Shown here piece by piece: positions 1 to 10,842 of a stretch of 64,000 bases of DNA; within the stretch, counting starts at the first letter, position 1, and each line of letters starts with the position of its first letter. The DNA lies in the NCBI GenBank assembly GCA_024114885.1, contig CP099418.1:2418001-2482000 (forward strand), read 5' to 3'. This stretch comes from Septoria linicola. Its lineage: Eukaryota; Ascomycota; Dothideomycetes; Mycosphaerellales; Mycosphaerellaceae. Under the pieces are notes generated by a model. That model made no database searches and was not told where the DNA came from. It worked only from the letters and a program-made list of their open reading frames with translations. The translations under genes and the position numbers were made by a program.

Positions 1-1181
1 ATAGCACAGGGCATAACAGACGCCGCAGGAGATGATGAGTCCATCTTGAATGAAGAGATAGCTTTCGGGAGGTTGCAGTCGAGCGTCTGAAGACTGGACG
101 ATCAAGTGAGCATCGCTAAACCTCCTGGCAAGCTCCCAAGTCATGTTTTATGACTTCACAATACGAATTCGACCGCCACGCTCGCGAGTCGATACCAGGC
201 GCTTTTATGTACGGCTGACGCATTTCGGACTTAAGAGCATGCGACTTGGGGTACCGTTTCCGGCGCTTCCGGATGGTGAGAAGTATGCAGCTTTAGTGAA
301 GCAAGCGCATCACTGATGGCAAAGTCAAGCAATGTTCATTCGGAACGGATGTCAGCATTAGCTTAGGCGATGTGGGGTGGGAAAATATGTTGTGCGGATG
401 AAAGCGGTGCTGTCTGAGTCGCCAGAGAGGATTGACGCAAGTTGAGACACGCTCGTGTGGCTGTGCAGATCATGTCCAACCAAAGAGAGTGAAATGCTGT
501 CGCCTTATGGCATGGATTGCGCGAAGTAAGGCTACTGCCAGCTGACGCGTGATATACTGACTAGGATATCTGGACTACTGACAAGCAGTCGTCCTAACAC
601 TACCCGGTCCTCTGACACCATGGCCACGAACATGACCTGCCCTGCCTGTACCATCAACGCATTTGACAGGTCGCAGACCACAGGGCCCTTCAGCCTTGAC
701 AGCAGCTGCCGACGACTTTACCTGCACATGCCATTACAATTGGGTCAGATCTGCTCAACAATGTCAGAAAGACGACAAGAGACACATATCCCGAGTGCCA
801 ATCAAAGTCATAGGAGCTGTTCACCATGTCGATTGAGCTAGGTCAATGGTCTGCCGTATATATGAGCGGCAATCGACTCATGCTGCAATGGGGAAGCAAC
901 GGCGTCTGAGCTCCAGGCCACAATTTATTACTTGCAGCTTGTCCAACGTGGGGACCCGGGCGGTCTTCTCACTCAGACCATAGGGTACTCATCACCTCGC
1001 AGTAGTCGAGACATCATCAATATCTCCCTACAAGTTTCCGCCAGGCTTCGTTCAATGAAGCCGCGGAGTCCAGCTGGAGATGGACTTTCGACAATCGCAA
1101 CCAGAGATTGGCAGACTTCACATCAACGACTGTGTCAGCTCGTGTATCGAGGCTATCGCAGTCCTCATGTGGAACTCATCG
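1..1181. other. No gene recognised
   Basis: About 1.2 kb at the left edge in which I see no gene. The open frames are short, have no family resemblance and no convincing splice signals. It lies downstream of the thioesterase-like gene on the minus strand. Confidence 0.5.
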
Positions 1182-2042
1182 TCATAAAGTCAACTTCGTG
1201 ATTGCAACTCGGCATTTACTCCTTCCCCGGAACGACCTGCTCAACCAGGTGCAAAGATCACTAAGCAAGCCGCCACTGATGCTATGCCTGAGTCCTTCAT
1301 ATTCGTGGATATCTGTCAGCTCGTCCGACACACCGAAAGACCTGACCCCGTCCACGGACATTTGCCATACCCATCTCGGCACCAGAGTATCGCTCTTACC
1401 ACGAGCCATGAATATCGGCACTGGATCTTGCAGTTTCTCAGGCAGACCATGTTCTGCGCGCAATTCGGCCAGTCGACTTCTTCCATCCGAAAGTGGCAAG
1501 TATCCTAGCAGGGCTACAATACCGCCCAGCCGTCCGCTGTACCGCTTGCTTGTGAAATGGAGGAGCAGACTCATTGCCATTCCTTGACTGAAGCCGCCAC
1601 AGATGACCCGGTTCGCAGGAATGCCAGACTCTACGCAAGCATTAATCAGGGATTCTAGATATGACACCGTCTGTGCCGTTCCTTCTTCATCCTCGTCCGG
1701 CGCCAGCTCGGGACGTGCAAAAGCGATAGGTGATAGACTATGCTGAATGTACCAGGCGGTGTCGTTTTGATTGTGATTGTGCTTGGCTGATGGCAGAATC
1801 CAATGTAGATGTGACAGTTTTCCTGCCTCCTGGAACTGGTCGGCGACATTTTGCAGCGCTGCGCCGCTGTCAGATAGCCCGTGTACAAAAATGAATGCTG
1901 CTGCATTGCTTTGGTCCGCCGGTGGTAAAGTTGCAGGCTTGTAGATTGGATCTTCTCTCTTAGGCTCTGAAGGTAGACGTATCATTCTTGAGCCCATTTC
2001 GGTCCTTGACATTTTGCCTTTATTTGAGACGATTTCCTTCAA
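1182..2042 (-). CDS. Acyl-protein thioesterase-like serine hydrolase
   Basis: Single-exon frame of 286 residues with the alpha/beta-hydrolase layout of the phospholipase/carboxylesterase (APT1) family, which removes palmitate from cytosolic protein cysteines or hydrolyses lysophospholipids. Visible landmarks are an FVHGLSDSG oxyanion-side segment near residue 52, the nucleophile elbow GGFSQGMAMS near residue 150, the acid in GKSDTLVP near residue 215 and the histidine in GLRHSISG near residue 250. An acidic insertion (PDEDEEG) follows the DTAWYI segment; orthodox APT1 has GWYDI there. The first 30 residues hold four possible Met starts and are probably not part of the fold. It diverges from the But2 gene. 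A second, intron-rich family member is at 12302-13311. The fold is clear; the substrate is unknown. Confidence 0.85.
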   Translation of the reverse strand: MKEIVSNKGKMSRTEMGSRMIRLPSEPKREDPIYKPATLPPADQSNAAAFIFVHGLSDSGAALQNVADQFQEAGKLSHLHWILPSAKHNHNQNDTAWYIQHSLSPIAFARPELAPDEDEEGTAQTVSYLESLINACVESGIPANRVICGGFSQGMAMSLLLHFTSKRYSGRLGGIVALLGYLPLSDGRSRLAELRAEHGLPEKLQDPVPIFMARGKSDTLVPRWVWQMSVDGVRSFGVSDELTDIHEYEGLRHSISGGLLSDLCTWLSRSFRGRSKCRVAITKLTL

Positions 2043-2854
2043 TGAGCATGAATATGTACTGCTGGGTTCTCATCTTCAACTCGGCTTTTCGATATAACTA
2101 CGGCTGAGCGGACCTTCGCCAGCAGTGGCAGCCTCGGCATCAGTGTCGTCATGATCATCAAGGATATAACACCTCAGGAGCGTGTTTTTGTGATGATGAC
2201 TAGAATGATGCAGAATCGAAACGCAAGTGGTAACGCATGCTCTTTGTGTGCATGCTCGTCCACAAGCGTTGCACAGTTGGCGTCTTTGCCTTTGAGATTG
2301 TCGAGCCGTACGCAGGTGCTAGCTTCCTCAGTGTCGTTGTGAGCTCACGAAGGCGCCTTTGTGATTTGGTGGACGTGGCAAGCCGGGGAGAAACCATTTG
2401 CAAAGCACAGACGATGCTTGTGTCACAATATACAGACACGATTGTGTGGCCAAGCCGACGCAGCTAAGGACGGTGACATGCCCGGACTATATTGGCGGTT
2501 TCAGTGCTATGAAATGACGGCACTTGCTGGCGTATGGCTGAGCCCGACAAAGGATACCGGCAGCTCCTGTCACACGGGAATGCTGATGGGTATACTCTTT
2601 CCAACGCTGTAGTCACATGGAATGAACGAGCAAGCACAGCCCATTCCATTCTTGTCCATAGTACTGGAAGTAACATACTTGGACGTGTTACCAGTCGTCT
2701 TTCTGCTTGTCGTTCTATAATAACATCAGAGTCAACACATGATACCAGCCACACATAGAGCAAGCAGCAATGTGAGCTCCCAATTTCTGCCCATCTGTTT
2801 TATTGCACTAATGTTGTCTGTGACGCAGTAATCATCCGTACAGCACCGATCAAC
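2043..2854. other. Divergent intergenic region
   Basis: 812 bp between the divergent thioesterase-like and But2 genes, presumably holding both promoters. No clear TATA box or repeated motif was seen. Confidence 0.4.
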
Positions 2855-4109
2855 ATGAAGGCTTTCATCGCTGCAGCAGCAGCATTGTTGACTACTGCAA
2901 TCGCCAATCCTCTCGTGCAGCGCAAGACTGGGTGCTGTTTCCACGTCACTGCCAATGGTGGTCCAGGCGGACGAGTCCAGCAGCTCGACGACGGACAAAA
3001 TCGCATCGGACAAAGCGGCCTGAAGGACGGAGAATACTGTACAAACAGTCAAGGAGGTTCGTACACCTCCCGTGCAGTGGTGACCACTTCACTGACATGT
3101 CTAGGTCTCGTCGACAGTAACGGCAAAGGGTAACGTTCTGCGCAGCGCCGCCCGAATACGCATGTGATGCACTAACATGAGTTGTAATGCTAGGTGCATT
3201 TTCACACCACCAACTGCTCAGTGGCAGTGTGATGCGGGAGCCAAACCGACTCCTGGCGCCTACGTGGACGCTGCTGGTGTTCTGACCTACAACGCTTCCA
3301 CTCAATTTTGGACCTGTCCGACAGGCGATAATGGTGGCTGGAATATATACGGACGGCCGCTCCTCGGAGAGCCGAAATGTGTCCCAGTCAAGCTGCTTGC
3401 CGATGGTTGCAACACGCCCGAGCCTCCCGCGGTAGTTTCACCACCTTCACGGCCATCACAATGCCCGGCGGACTTGCCAAAGGTCTATGAGGTAAGACCT
3501 CGCAAGCACCACCGCAACAACTCCTTTGTTGACAATTTCATAGTTTCCACATCTCATCGTGCCGATTAGCCAGAACGAGCCCAGCAAGTCTTATGGGACC
3601 AGCTACAACGGTACAGCAGGAGCCGGCATTTCATCGCTGTTCAATTTCGATATTCCAGAATCGGCCAAGGGCAAAACCTGCAACGTGAAGTTCTTGTTCC
3701 CACAACAGCGGCAGCTGGAGACATCAGCCTACACATTCTCGCAAGACGACGGTGGCTTCACAATGGCAATGCTGAAGAGTCCCGCGACAGAGTAAGTGTC
3801 CTGTCAGAGATCTCGATGCGTTAGCTGACCTTCGCTCCTCTCAAGGACCACCACATATGCCAGTGCACCGAAGATCCAGCACGATCTTGGCACCTTCGCA
3901 TTGACACCCAGTAGCGCCTTTGACATCGCCTCGATCAGTTGTCCTGCCGGGGAAAAGCTGTCGGTGTGGCTCCAGGCTGTGGGCAGCTCCTACATTGATT
4001 TCTTTCAAGACTTCAACCCGTGCCGTGAGTTTGGAAGCCGTTCGGAGCCCGTTCGCAGATGACTTGCTAATATCTTCCAGCTATTGGTCTTTATGTGATT
4101 GCGCAATGA
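2855..4109 (+). CDS. Secreted But2-domain protein
   Basis: Five exons: 2855-3129, 3194-3491, 3544-3791, 3846-4024 and 4081-4109, giving 342 residues. The first intron has a consensus ACTAAC branch point. The first 17 residues are a signal peptide (MKAFIAAAAALLTTAIA). A Cys-rich N-terminal half follows. The C-terminal half matches the ubiquitin-3-binding protein But2 C-terminal domain: FPHLIVPIS, YGTSYNG, FNFDIP, then GKTCNVKFLFP. In fission yeast But2 is linked to a ubiquitin-like protein. In filamentous fungi this domain is common on secreted or cell-wall proteins, and the signal peptide puts this copy in that class. Its biochemical role is not known. Confidence 0.85.
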
Positions 4110-4636
4110 GAGCGAAATGAGCTGCAGGTTGAGGAAGGCAGTTTGTCCCTGAGGCTACTGGACTAATGCAGAGCTCTGTTCTGGTTTGTGTCGTTGCTGC
4201 GTCGGTGTACCTTATCCTAAAGAATTCTTTACCGGCAATGACCAATGATAATGCTGCCTCATATGCGAAATCAGAACTCAGTTCGAATGGCCCGACTCTA
4301 ACATCTGATCGGTGGCCGTTGACCAAGTCGCGGAGTGTGACCTGTACGCTCTGGTCATCGGCCTTCTGGCAACGATTGCTAATCATGTGCCAGTACGACA
4401 CAAAGGGTCAGGCATTCTGCGACTGACAGAACCAAGGTCTATCGACCATACTGCCTGAACATGCGTCCAACCCCTGGGGCGTCCAAAAGCGCGCCAGTAT
4501 GCGGGCACTGCAGGACGTCTTGGGGGCAGAAGCTCCTGGTCCAACTGCCAGTAATTACCTTGAGCCGCTCACAGCCGCTCAGGTTGTGCATCCCTCCAGA
4601 TCGCTCGTGTGTGTGATCATTCTAGACCCTCCAGTA
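4110..4636. other. Convergent intergenic region
   Basis: 527 bp between the 3' ends of the But2 gene and the small membrane-protein gene. No gene seen; it probably holds both 3' untranslated regions. Confidence 0.4.
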
Positions 4637-5200
4637 TCAATCGTCTTGAGATTCTGCCATTGCTGGAACCGATGGTCGCGCTTTTTGCGATTTGCCCATA
4701 AATCGCCTCTGAAACAGTTCGTACGAGGTGTAGATAGCAATGGGCAATGCGCACATGATGGCTGTGAAGCTCCGCGAAGCCCGCTTGTATCGAGGGTCGA
4801 GAAAGCCTTCTTTCACCACGCGCCGGGCAGCTTCAAGCCCGCGGGTCGAGTCCTGCGAGGGCGGGTATATTGATTTTCTTGGCGAAAAGGACCACAGACG
4901 CCACCAGAGGCTCTTCTGCTTCATATCAAAGTCCGCCTGAAGACGTGAAGGCTGCGGGTGTCGAGAGACGCGCTCTTCCGGGGTTGCAGCTTTGTATGGA
5001 CGGGGTTCGGGTGGCGCTCTGGTGGCATTCGGAGCGGTCGCATGGCCACCGCGGTCGTTCGGCACACTGCCGATGGCACGATGTACATTCATGGCATGCA
5101 GAGATAACGACGTGGTGTGGCCGTGGGAACCAGAACTGACTTTCGACTTTCCGTCTTCTCGGGCGGTAAGAGCCGCAGTTTCGGGCCCGACCACGGACAT
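4637..5200 (-). CDS. Hypothetical single-pass membrane protein
   Basis: Single-exon frame of 187 residues. The N-terminal two thirds are polar and probably disordered. Residues around 88-140 are basic and aromatic, including LWWRLWSFSPRKS and DPRYKRASRS. One hydrophobic segment, FTAIMCALPIAIYTSYELF, follows at about residues 143-161, with a short polar tail. The motif combination resembles small conserved fungal proteins I cannot name, possibly organellar. It is upstream of, and diverges from, the micro-protein gene at 6387. The clear membrane segment and basic flank make it more likely than a chance frame. Confidence 0.6.
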   Translation of the reverse strand: MSVVGPETAALTAREDGKSKVSSGSHGHTTSLSLHAMNVHRAIGSVPNDRGGHATAPNATRAPPEPRPYKAATPEERVSRHPQPSRLQADFDMKQKSLWWRLWSFSPRKSIYPPSQDSTRGLEAARRVVKEGFLDPRYKRASRSFTAIMCALPIAIYTSYELFQRRFMGKSQKARPSVPAMAESQDD

Positions 5201-6386
5201 GAGCAGAGATTCTCTTTCGCCCTCACTATTAACAAAGCCTAGACACGATAGTGGGGAATAAGCGATGCCTTGGGGTTCTCTTATACATATCTCAGTGTCA
5301 CAGCATTGGTACTCTGGACGACTGGAGAGTCTGTTTCCGATCCTGATGCATCGCTGAGATCAAATTCCTGCCAGCGCAGACGCGCAGCGTCCCAGTGGGA
5401 GGAAGAGTCGTGGGAACACAAGTATCCTCGCTCATCTCATCAAACACAGTCTATGATGTTCATCGCCTTGCCTGGCCTCGCATCATGTGCCCTTGCTTGG
5501 TTACTACTGTAATCCTATCAACCAGTTTTGGACGCCATATCATATCCCATTTCTGCTAAGCAACGAGAACAGCCATCGGATGACGTCCGTGGTATTCGGC
5601 CACGGCGCTCTCGCCGGCACACTTGTCGGAAGTAAAATTTATGCTAGTGGCTGATGCTGCATGAGGACCGCGTGATGGCGTTTTCTCGCATTAGCTTCCA
5701 ACCCCTGACTGCGGCTAACAAAGTCTCGTACGTGGCGAGGTTGTCCTGCATTGCATTTCAACCCGGCACGCGATCGATCCCCAGAGAGCTCTTGTAGAGA
5801 TTGCAACAGCAGAAGTTGGACAGCTCGCCAGCACAATCTCAATTCTCACGCCACAGTAACAGCCACAGGAGGATCATAGTGTCTCCAAAGTTCGGGCGCT
5901 ATCCCACATCCCTGTCGCTGAGGCGTTATGATCTGCGAGTCGTAAACAACTTCCAAGTTTCGTTGGCTATTGAGAGGTCCAGTTGCGTCTACTTCGTGAT
6001 CACAGGCGTCAATTGCTCCACACAACCACCACGAAAAGACAGAATTGGGCTTGACAGCTGTGCGCCGATGTACCAGCGAACTGTTGGCGCGGCTCGTGGA
6101 GTGCCATTTGTGATGTCGTCGCAGAGTGCAGCAACGACCAGGAAAGAGCAGTGACCAGGGTGTTGTGACCATGGACAGTGACGGCGATGTTGGTCATACG
6201 TGCCTCGCTTCGCGCAGGTTGTACAAGACTCGCGTTGTTTTCTTCACTCTCGAACACCAGTTTCGCGACACACATACACTCGCCCTCATCCAGTCTACGC
6301 ATATCAGTTTCCACGCCTAAACAATCCTACAGACATACCGCGATCGCGAGCCATTCCTCACATACTCTTACCCAAACACCGCAAAC
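5201..6386. other. Divergent intergenic region
   Basis: About 1.2 kb between two divergent genes. From about 6250 the plus strand becomes pyrimidine- and CA-rich up to the ATG at 6387, as in many fungal 5' leaders. No other gene seen. Confidence 0.4.
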
Positions 6387-6784
6387 ATGGTACATAGACG
6401 ACACTGAACAAAGCATGGCCATTCGCTGACTTAATGAACAGGGCGCAGTCGTTTCTTGCTTCAAGAGCGTTGTCAATGCTATCACTTCGGTCAGTCCACT
6501 CGAACACAATCAATCCTGGAACACGACAAGATACATGAGACAAGAACTGGTAGTTGTCTTCGAGAATACTTACCAATTTTCTGTAGTGCTTCATGGCCGT
6601 CGTGAACGCCATTGTCGCAGTCGTCAAGGCTATTGTGAACGTAAGCGATGCGAATCTTCAGACTACTTCTCGATGCAGTACTAATATGTAACAGGGCATC
6701 GTGTCGCTTTTCTCGGTCATCGCCTCTTGCCTCACTTGCGGCAAAGCTGGAGGACGTCGGAGAGCAACAACGAGCGCAGTCTAG
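6387..6784 (+). CDS. Hydrophobic 64-residue micro-protein, four exons
   Basis: Exons 6387-6389, 6442-6489, 6587-6640 and 6695-6784 join in phase 0 to a 64-residue protein. The first coding exon is only the ATG. All three introns have GT...AG ends (gtacat, gtcagt and gtaagc donors), and the last has a ctaat branch point before acag. The protein is nearly all hydrophobic, with repeated units (MGAVVSCFKSVVNAI, CFMAVVNAIVAVVKAIVN, GIVSLFSVIASCLTCG) and a basic tail KAGGRRRATTSAV. I recall similar short MGA...SC...LTCGK...RRR proteins as widespread, uncharacterised fungal families. It may be membrane-associated; the N-terminal Met-Gly and cysteines would allow lipidation. Function unknown. No exon is long enough to show up as an open frame, so it is easily missed. 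Confidence 0.8.
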
Positions 6785-7340
6785 CGCTCGCCAGACAACC
6801 AAACATATCGACTGACTAGCAGGCGCTTTTCGATCTTCCTGGCGAGCAACCAAACCATCTGCACGATCGACATGAGAATCATTCGAGGAGCTTCGCACCA
6901 TGGGGTGCCTAGTGGATGAGTGGAGGGATATGAGCGCTTGGGTCGACGTTCCAGTACACGTTTCCACGCGACCTTTAGCAGCGTTGTTTCGACGAGCGAC
7001 AGTGATACCCAATAGACTTGAATTTGATGCTTTGGTCATTCTATGCTTCACTTTGAGCCCCAGGGCAGGGCGGAACCTTCGGAACTGCTCGTGATCATAT
7101 GATTACAGTGGAGGTAAGGTAGGAATCAACGCAGTACATTCAATCGCTCCAAAGGCGCTCTCGTCGTAATACAAAGTCTCGAACTCGACAAGATACCTGG
7201 CTAAGCACACGGCAGAGACCAGTCTCCACCCGTGGCGGCCGATGGTCGTATCTGCGAATACGTCTTGCCCATGTTCCTTCGTCGCTCATCCGAGCTTGCT
7301 ATCGTATCTCAGTTCGTCATTGTTGTGGAGTCGTGCAGCT
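6785..7340. other. Convergent intergenic region
   Basis: 556 bp between the 3' ends of the micro-protein and v-SNARE genes. I found no gene in it. Confidence 0.4.
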
Positions 7341-7847
7341 CTAGTGCTTGCTGCCGTAGATGGCTACACCAGGTCAGAACCAAAAATACCTCAGTCGTTG
7401 CATTATTGCTATCTTACCACTGGGCACAATGATGACCACGAGCAAGATGATGATGCCAATAATGATGCACATTCTCATCTTCATGTCTTTCCACCACATT
7501 TGCTTGCGCACCCGATTCGCGCCGCGGCGGAAGCTGTTGGCCTGTGTCGAGAGATGGTCCGTCTTATCCTGTAGGTTGTCCAGTCGCTCGCCACGTTCGG
7601 AGATCTTGTGAATGTTGTTTTGCATGGTGTGCACGGCGCTGTCGATTTCCTGTCCCTATTGTCAGCCTCCGCCGCTGCCTGCGTCCTCACTTTGTCCGGA
7701 AGAATGCGCCCATTCATGCGCAGCTGAAAACCATGCGCCCGAGTCACTTACACGCTGCAGACCTTGTGTACGAGCATTTCCGGCATCGCCTTCTGCGCCG
7801 CGCTTCACGTAGGGGTCGTAGAGACCTTCTCCATTGTTGGCGGCCAT
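7341..7847 (-). CDS. SNC1: Synaptobrevin-type v-SNARE
   Basis: Exons 7847-7752, 7649-7418 and 7363-7341 give 116 residues. Vesicle SNARE that drives fusion of secretory and endocytic vesicles with plasma membrane or endosomes. After a 32-residue variable head, the second exon holds the R-SNARE core: EIDSAVHTMQNNI, then ISERGERLDNLQDKTDHL with the zero-layer Arg in SERGERLD, then FRRGANRVRKQMWWKDMKMR and a C-terminal membrane anchor (CIIIGIIILLVVIIVPS). The last exon encodes only the final eight residues. Length and order match fungal Snc1/Snc2. It is the tail-anchored type, with almost no lumenal residues. Confidence 0.93.
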
Positions 7848-8299
7848 GATGGTTGAGGCTGTCGCCTGGTGCTCAGGAGATCGAGGATGCGTCGGAAGAG
7901 GGTCGATAGTGGTTAAATATGGCTCAGCGTGTCGTTCGTTTGGTTGGTGAGAGTCGTGCAACTTTTACGGAGGTGTGCGCAGTGAGGTGTTTGTGGGTGG
8001 AAAGGGCTGGGTTGTAGTCTGACGGGAGGTCGGACCATTGTCTAAGTTAGCTAAGGCTTGCTGACGCGACACTTTGAGTCGCAGCCTTCTCGCCACCACC
8101 GTCCTTCTCCGTCTCAACAAGCATGAACACATGAACTGCAGCCGATTGATTGCATACTTCATGTGATTATTTGTGCACTTCATTCTCTCGGGCGCTTTAA
8201 CATGTTTCTGGAACCTTTCACATCTGATTTGCTTTACTGGAAGATATGTACAACTTGCATAGCGCATGATCACCAAATTCCACGGCCGTGCAGCCTCAA
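7848..8299. other. Intergenic region upstream of the SNARE gene
   Basis: 452 bp between tandem minus-strand genes: promoter of the SNARE gene and 3' end of the ligase gene. Nothing else seen. Confidence 0.4.
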
Positions 8300-9898
8300 T
8301 CACACGGTCTCCATGTACCTTTTCACTTCCCTGCGTTCGGTCAGTTTGTAGGCACTGAGAAGGCACAGTGGGTACATACCAATCAGTCACGGCTTCATCC
8401 CAAAGCCTGACCTCATGCTCACGGGTCCCGGCGTAGTGATCAACAAACTCGTCGCCAAATACCTCTCGGGCCACGCTGTCTTTGCGAGCAAACGTCGCGG
8501 TTGCATCTTTTAGGCTCTTCGCAAGCCGTTGGCCCTTATCTGCTGTACCACCAACGTCCTGACCTTTGCCAAGTGGCGGCACGGGAATCTCAAGCCTTTT
8601 CTCTATCCCACGCCAGCCAAGTGCTAGAATCGCTGACAGCACAAGATAGCCATTCGTGTCAGCGCCTGGAACACGAACCTCTAGGCGAGTTCCTTTTGGC
8701 GGACACGTAGGTGGTGCGATCAGGCGTATGGATGCAGCACGATGCTCCAGACCCCAGGAGACTGTAACTGGTGCCCAAAAGTTCTCCACTAGACGCTTGT
8801 AGCTGTTGACTGTAGGTGCCACGAGCGGCATAATGTCTGGCAACCCTTCCAACACGCCTGCCAGGAAGTGCCTGCCAATGTCCGATACGTGTGCCACGTC
8901 CGCATATGGTGGGTTTGGATCTTCCGTTTCGCGGTAGAAGAGATTTTTACCCGTCTTGTTGTCCTTCAGAGACACGTGCATATGTCCGCTATTTCCTGGC
9001 AACCCTTCTCTTGGCTTAGCCATGAAACAAGGTGTGATGCCGTATTTGGAGCTGGTGTTCTTTACGGCCAGCTTGAACAATGCTGCTCTGTCCGCCATCT
9101 GTCTGATTTCTCCGTACTCGAGGGCAGCTTCATACACTCCTGGACCGCTCTCTGTATGCCATCCTTCGATATCACACCTGAAGTTGCTGCAGGTTTTGAA
9201 TATATCATAGTACCAATCCTGATTATGCGTAGGCCGGGTAAGAGAGTACCCAAACATCCCCTCCTCCAGGCTAGGCAATGCATTGACTGGGTTGTTCTTC
9301 AAGAATGTTGCCGTGGCACTGGAATTACGTTCGTTTGCACTCTGCTGCGACGTTGGTGCTCGGAAGGTGAAGAACTCATACTCGGCTGGTTTTGAACACA
9401 GGTCAGCAAGCGTCTTAACGGTAGCTGCCAGTCGGTAAGAAGGTATCGCAGAGCGCACTACTGACCTCCAGCCAATGCGCCAATTCCTTTGGCCTCAATC
9501 TTCTCCACTGCAGTTTCCAGCAAGCTGCGAGGACAGGCACTTAGCTTCTCGCCTTCTGGCTCACGGAAGCTCACAAGGAAGAAGGGCACATTGTTCTCCC
9601 ATGGTATCCTTCGAAAACTACTCAAGTCAACTTTCGCAGTAATGTCTCTATATCCGTTCTCGGCATTGCTGATGGCCAACTCCCGAAAGTACGTCTGGTC
9701 GTGCATATCCCAGCCAAAGATGACTGAGCAGAACCCAAATCCGCTGGAAGCAATGGACATGAACTTCTTTTTGGACATCAACTTTCCACGTATCTGCCCG
9801 TCAATGTCCGCACCACCGACTTTGACGGCACTGTCATGCTTCAACAGCTCTTCGAGGTCGTCGTGCGTGAGCTCAGATGGGTCTTTGGCAGCGACCAT
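8300..9898 (-). CDS. Glutamine-synthetase-like ligase (GS-I type)
   Basis: Exons 9898-9466, 9385-8380 and 8330-8300 give 489 residues. The order is the N-terminal beta-grasp (near IDGQIRGKLMSKKKF) and the catalytic domain: AGAEYEFFTFR, SGPGVYEAALEYG, GNSGHMHVSLKD, GLEHRAASIRLI and RLEVRVPGADTNGYL. Size and motifs fit the bacterial-type GS-I/PuuA branch, not the shorter eukaryotic GS-II used for ammonium assimilation. Family members join glutamate to ammonia, amines or polyamines with ATP, so a gamma-glutamyl-amine ligase is likely. The last exon encodes only EVKRYMETV after the split Trp codon; reading on would add a long unrelated tail. It diverges from a short-chain dehydrogenase, suggesting shared control. 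Confidence 0.9.
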
Positions 9899-10223
9899 TG
9901 TCCTGGTCGACTGGATCGCGTGATGTCGTGCTAGGAGGATATTGTGTTTGTGCGTTGTTGTATCGTTGAGTACAACGATCTGATGACACTGTTGAAGAGA
10001 ACTGGTCACGCGACAGCTTCTTAGCAACTTCGGCGGGACCTCTTATCTGTGAAGTGGAGGCACAAGGCACAGTGTGTTCTCAGTGCCACGGTTCACCGGC
10101 TGGCTTTGCTTGAAGCTCTCGCAGAAGCAAGCAGATCGCAAGGCTAAAACCTCGCGTGGCTGACATGTCGCGTCGGCAAGATCATCGCTCGTTGCCGACC
10201 ACTTTGACTTCACGTTCGCATTG

Positions 10224-10241
10224 TGACATTATGCAATGTCA
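10224..10241. promoter_or_regulatory. Perfect 7-bp inverted repeat
   Basis: TGACATT-ATGC-AATGTCA, two perfect 7-bp arms around a 4-bp spacer. It lies about 325 bp from the ligase start and 600 bp from the dehydrogenase start, so it is a candidate dimeric regulator site. Protein unknown. Confidence 0.4.
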
Positions 10242-10312
10242 AGCAGTCTTGCCCATCGCCCCGCGCGGCAGCGAGACGACGATGTTTGACCAGCTCTCGA
10301 AACCCGATGTCT

Positions 10313-10322
10313 GACCGCGGTC
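10313..10322. promoter_or_regulatory. GACCGCGGTC palindrome
   Basis: A perfect 10-bp palindrome with abutting CCG and CGG triplets, the half-sites favoured by Zn2Cys6 fungal regulators. It lies in the same divergent promoter. A chance match cannot be excluded. Confidence 0.3.
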
Positions 10323-10842
10323 GGCTTCCTCGAAGACGAGAGTGTCATCGAGGGTCCGCCGTCTTTGCTTGCAACATCCCGCGGGCAGCACGCAGCAGCA
10401 ACACCGTTGAGATGAGTCCTGGTCAGCTTCTTGTGGATACATTATCCGCAAAGATCCTGCTAGGCTTGGTAGGTATAGCCTATACTACGGCTCAAAGCAC
10501 TCGCGGCCATGTGTAGAAATTGGATATTGTCATGTCATAGGTGACTAAGGTAGCGCGAGAATCTCTGGTTATCGGGCGGTGTATTCAACACTTGAAACAA
10601 CGCAACGTCAACAATTCGAAGCAAACTCGTTCATCAACATCGACACTCCACAAGACAATCCGCCGCACAGTCAACCGCTTCTTCCACGCCATCTTCAGCG
10701 TCACTTAGTCGTGCACGACCTGTTGCCATTGAGCTGCGGATTGATTTACTCGATTGGGAAAGTGCCACCTTGAAAACGCTTCAACAGCATGTGAGTCGGA
10801 CAAACAGCATCACAACCTCATTGCAACTTCAATATTGATACA

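Larger units (their letters stand above)
9899..10842. promoter_or_regulatory. Divergent promoter of ligase and dehydrogenase genes
   Basis: 944 bp between the start codons of the GS-like ligase (minus) and the short-chain dehydrogenase (plus). It holds two palindromic sites, listed separately, and no gene. A leader intron for the dehydrogenase is possible but not shown. Confidence 0.5.

Noticed and set aside
6491..7051. 186-codon minus-strand frame
   Set aside because: It is antisense to the four-exon micro-protein gene, whose splice sites and conserved pattern are better supported.
7965..8299. Continuation of the ligase frame beyond 8380
   Set aside because: Splicing at 8379/8331 gives the expected short C-terminus EVKRYMETV; the read-through tail is basic and unlike the family.
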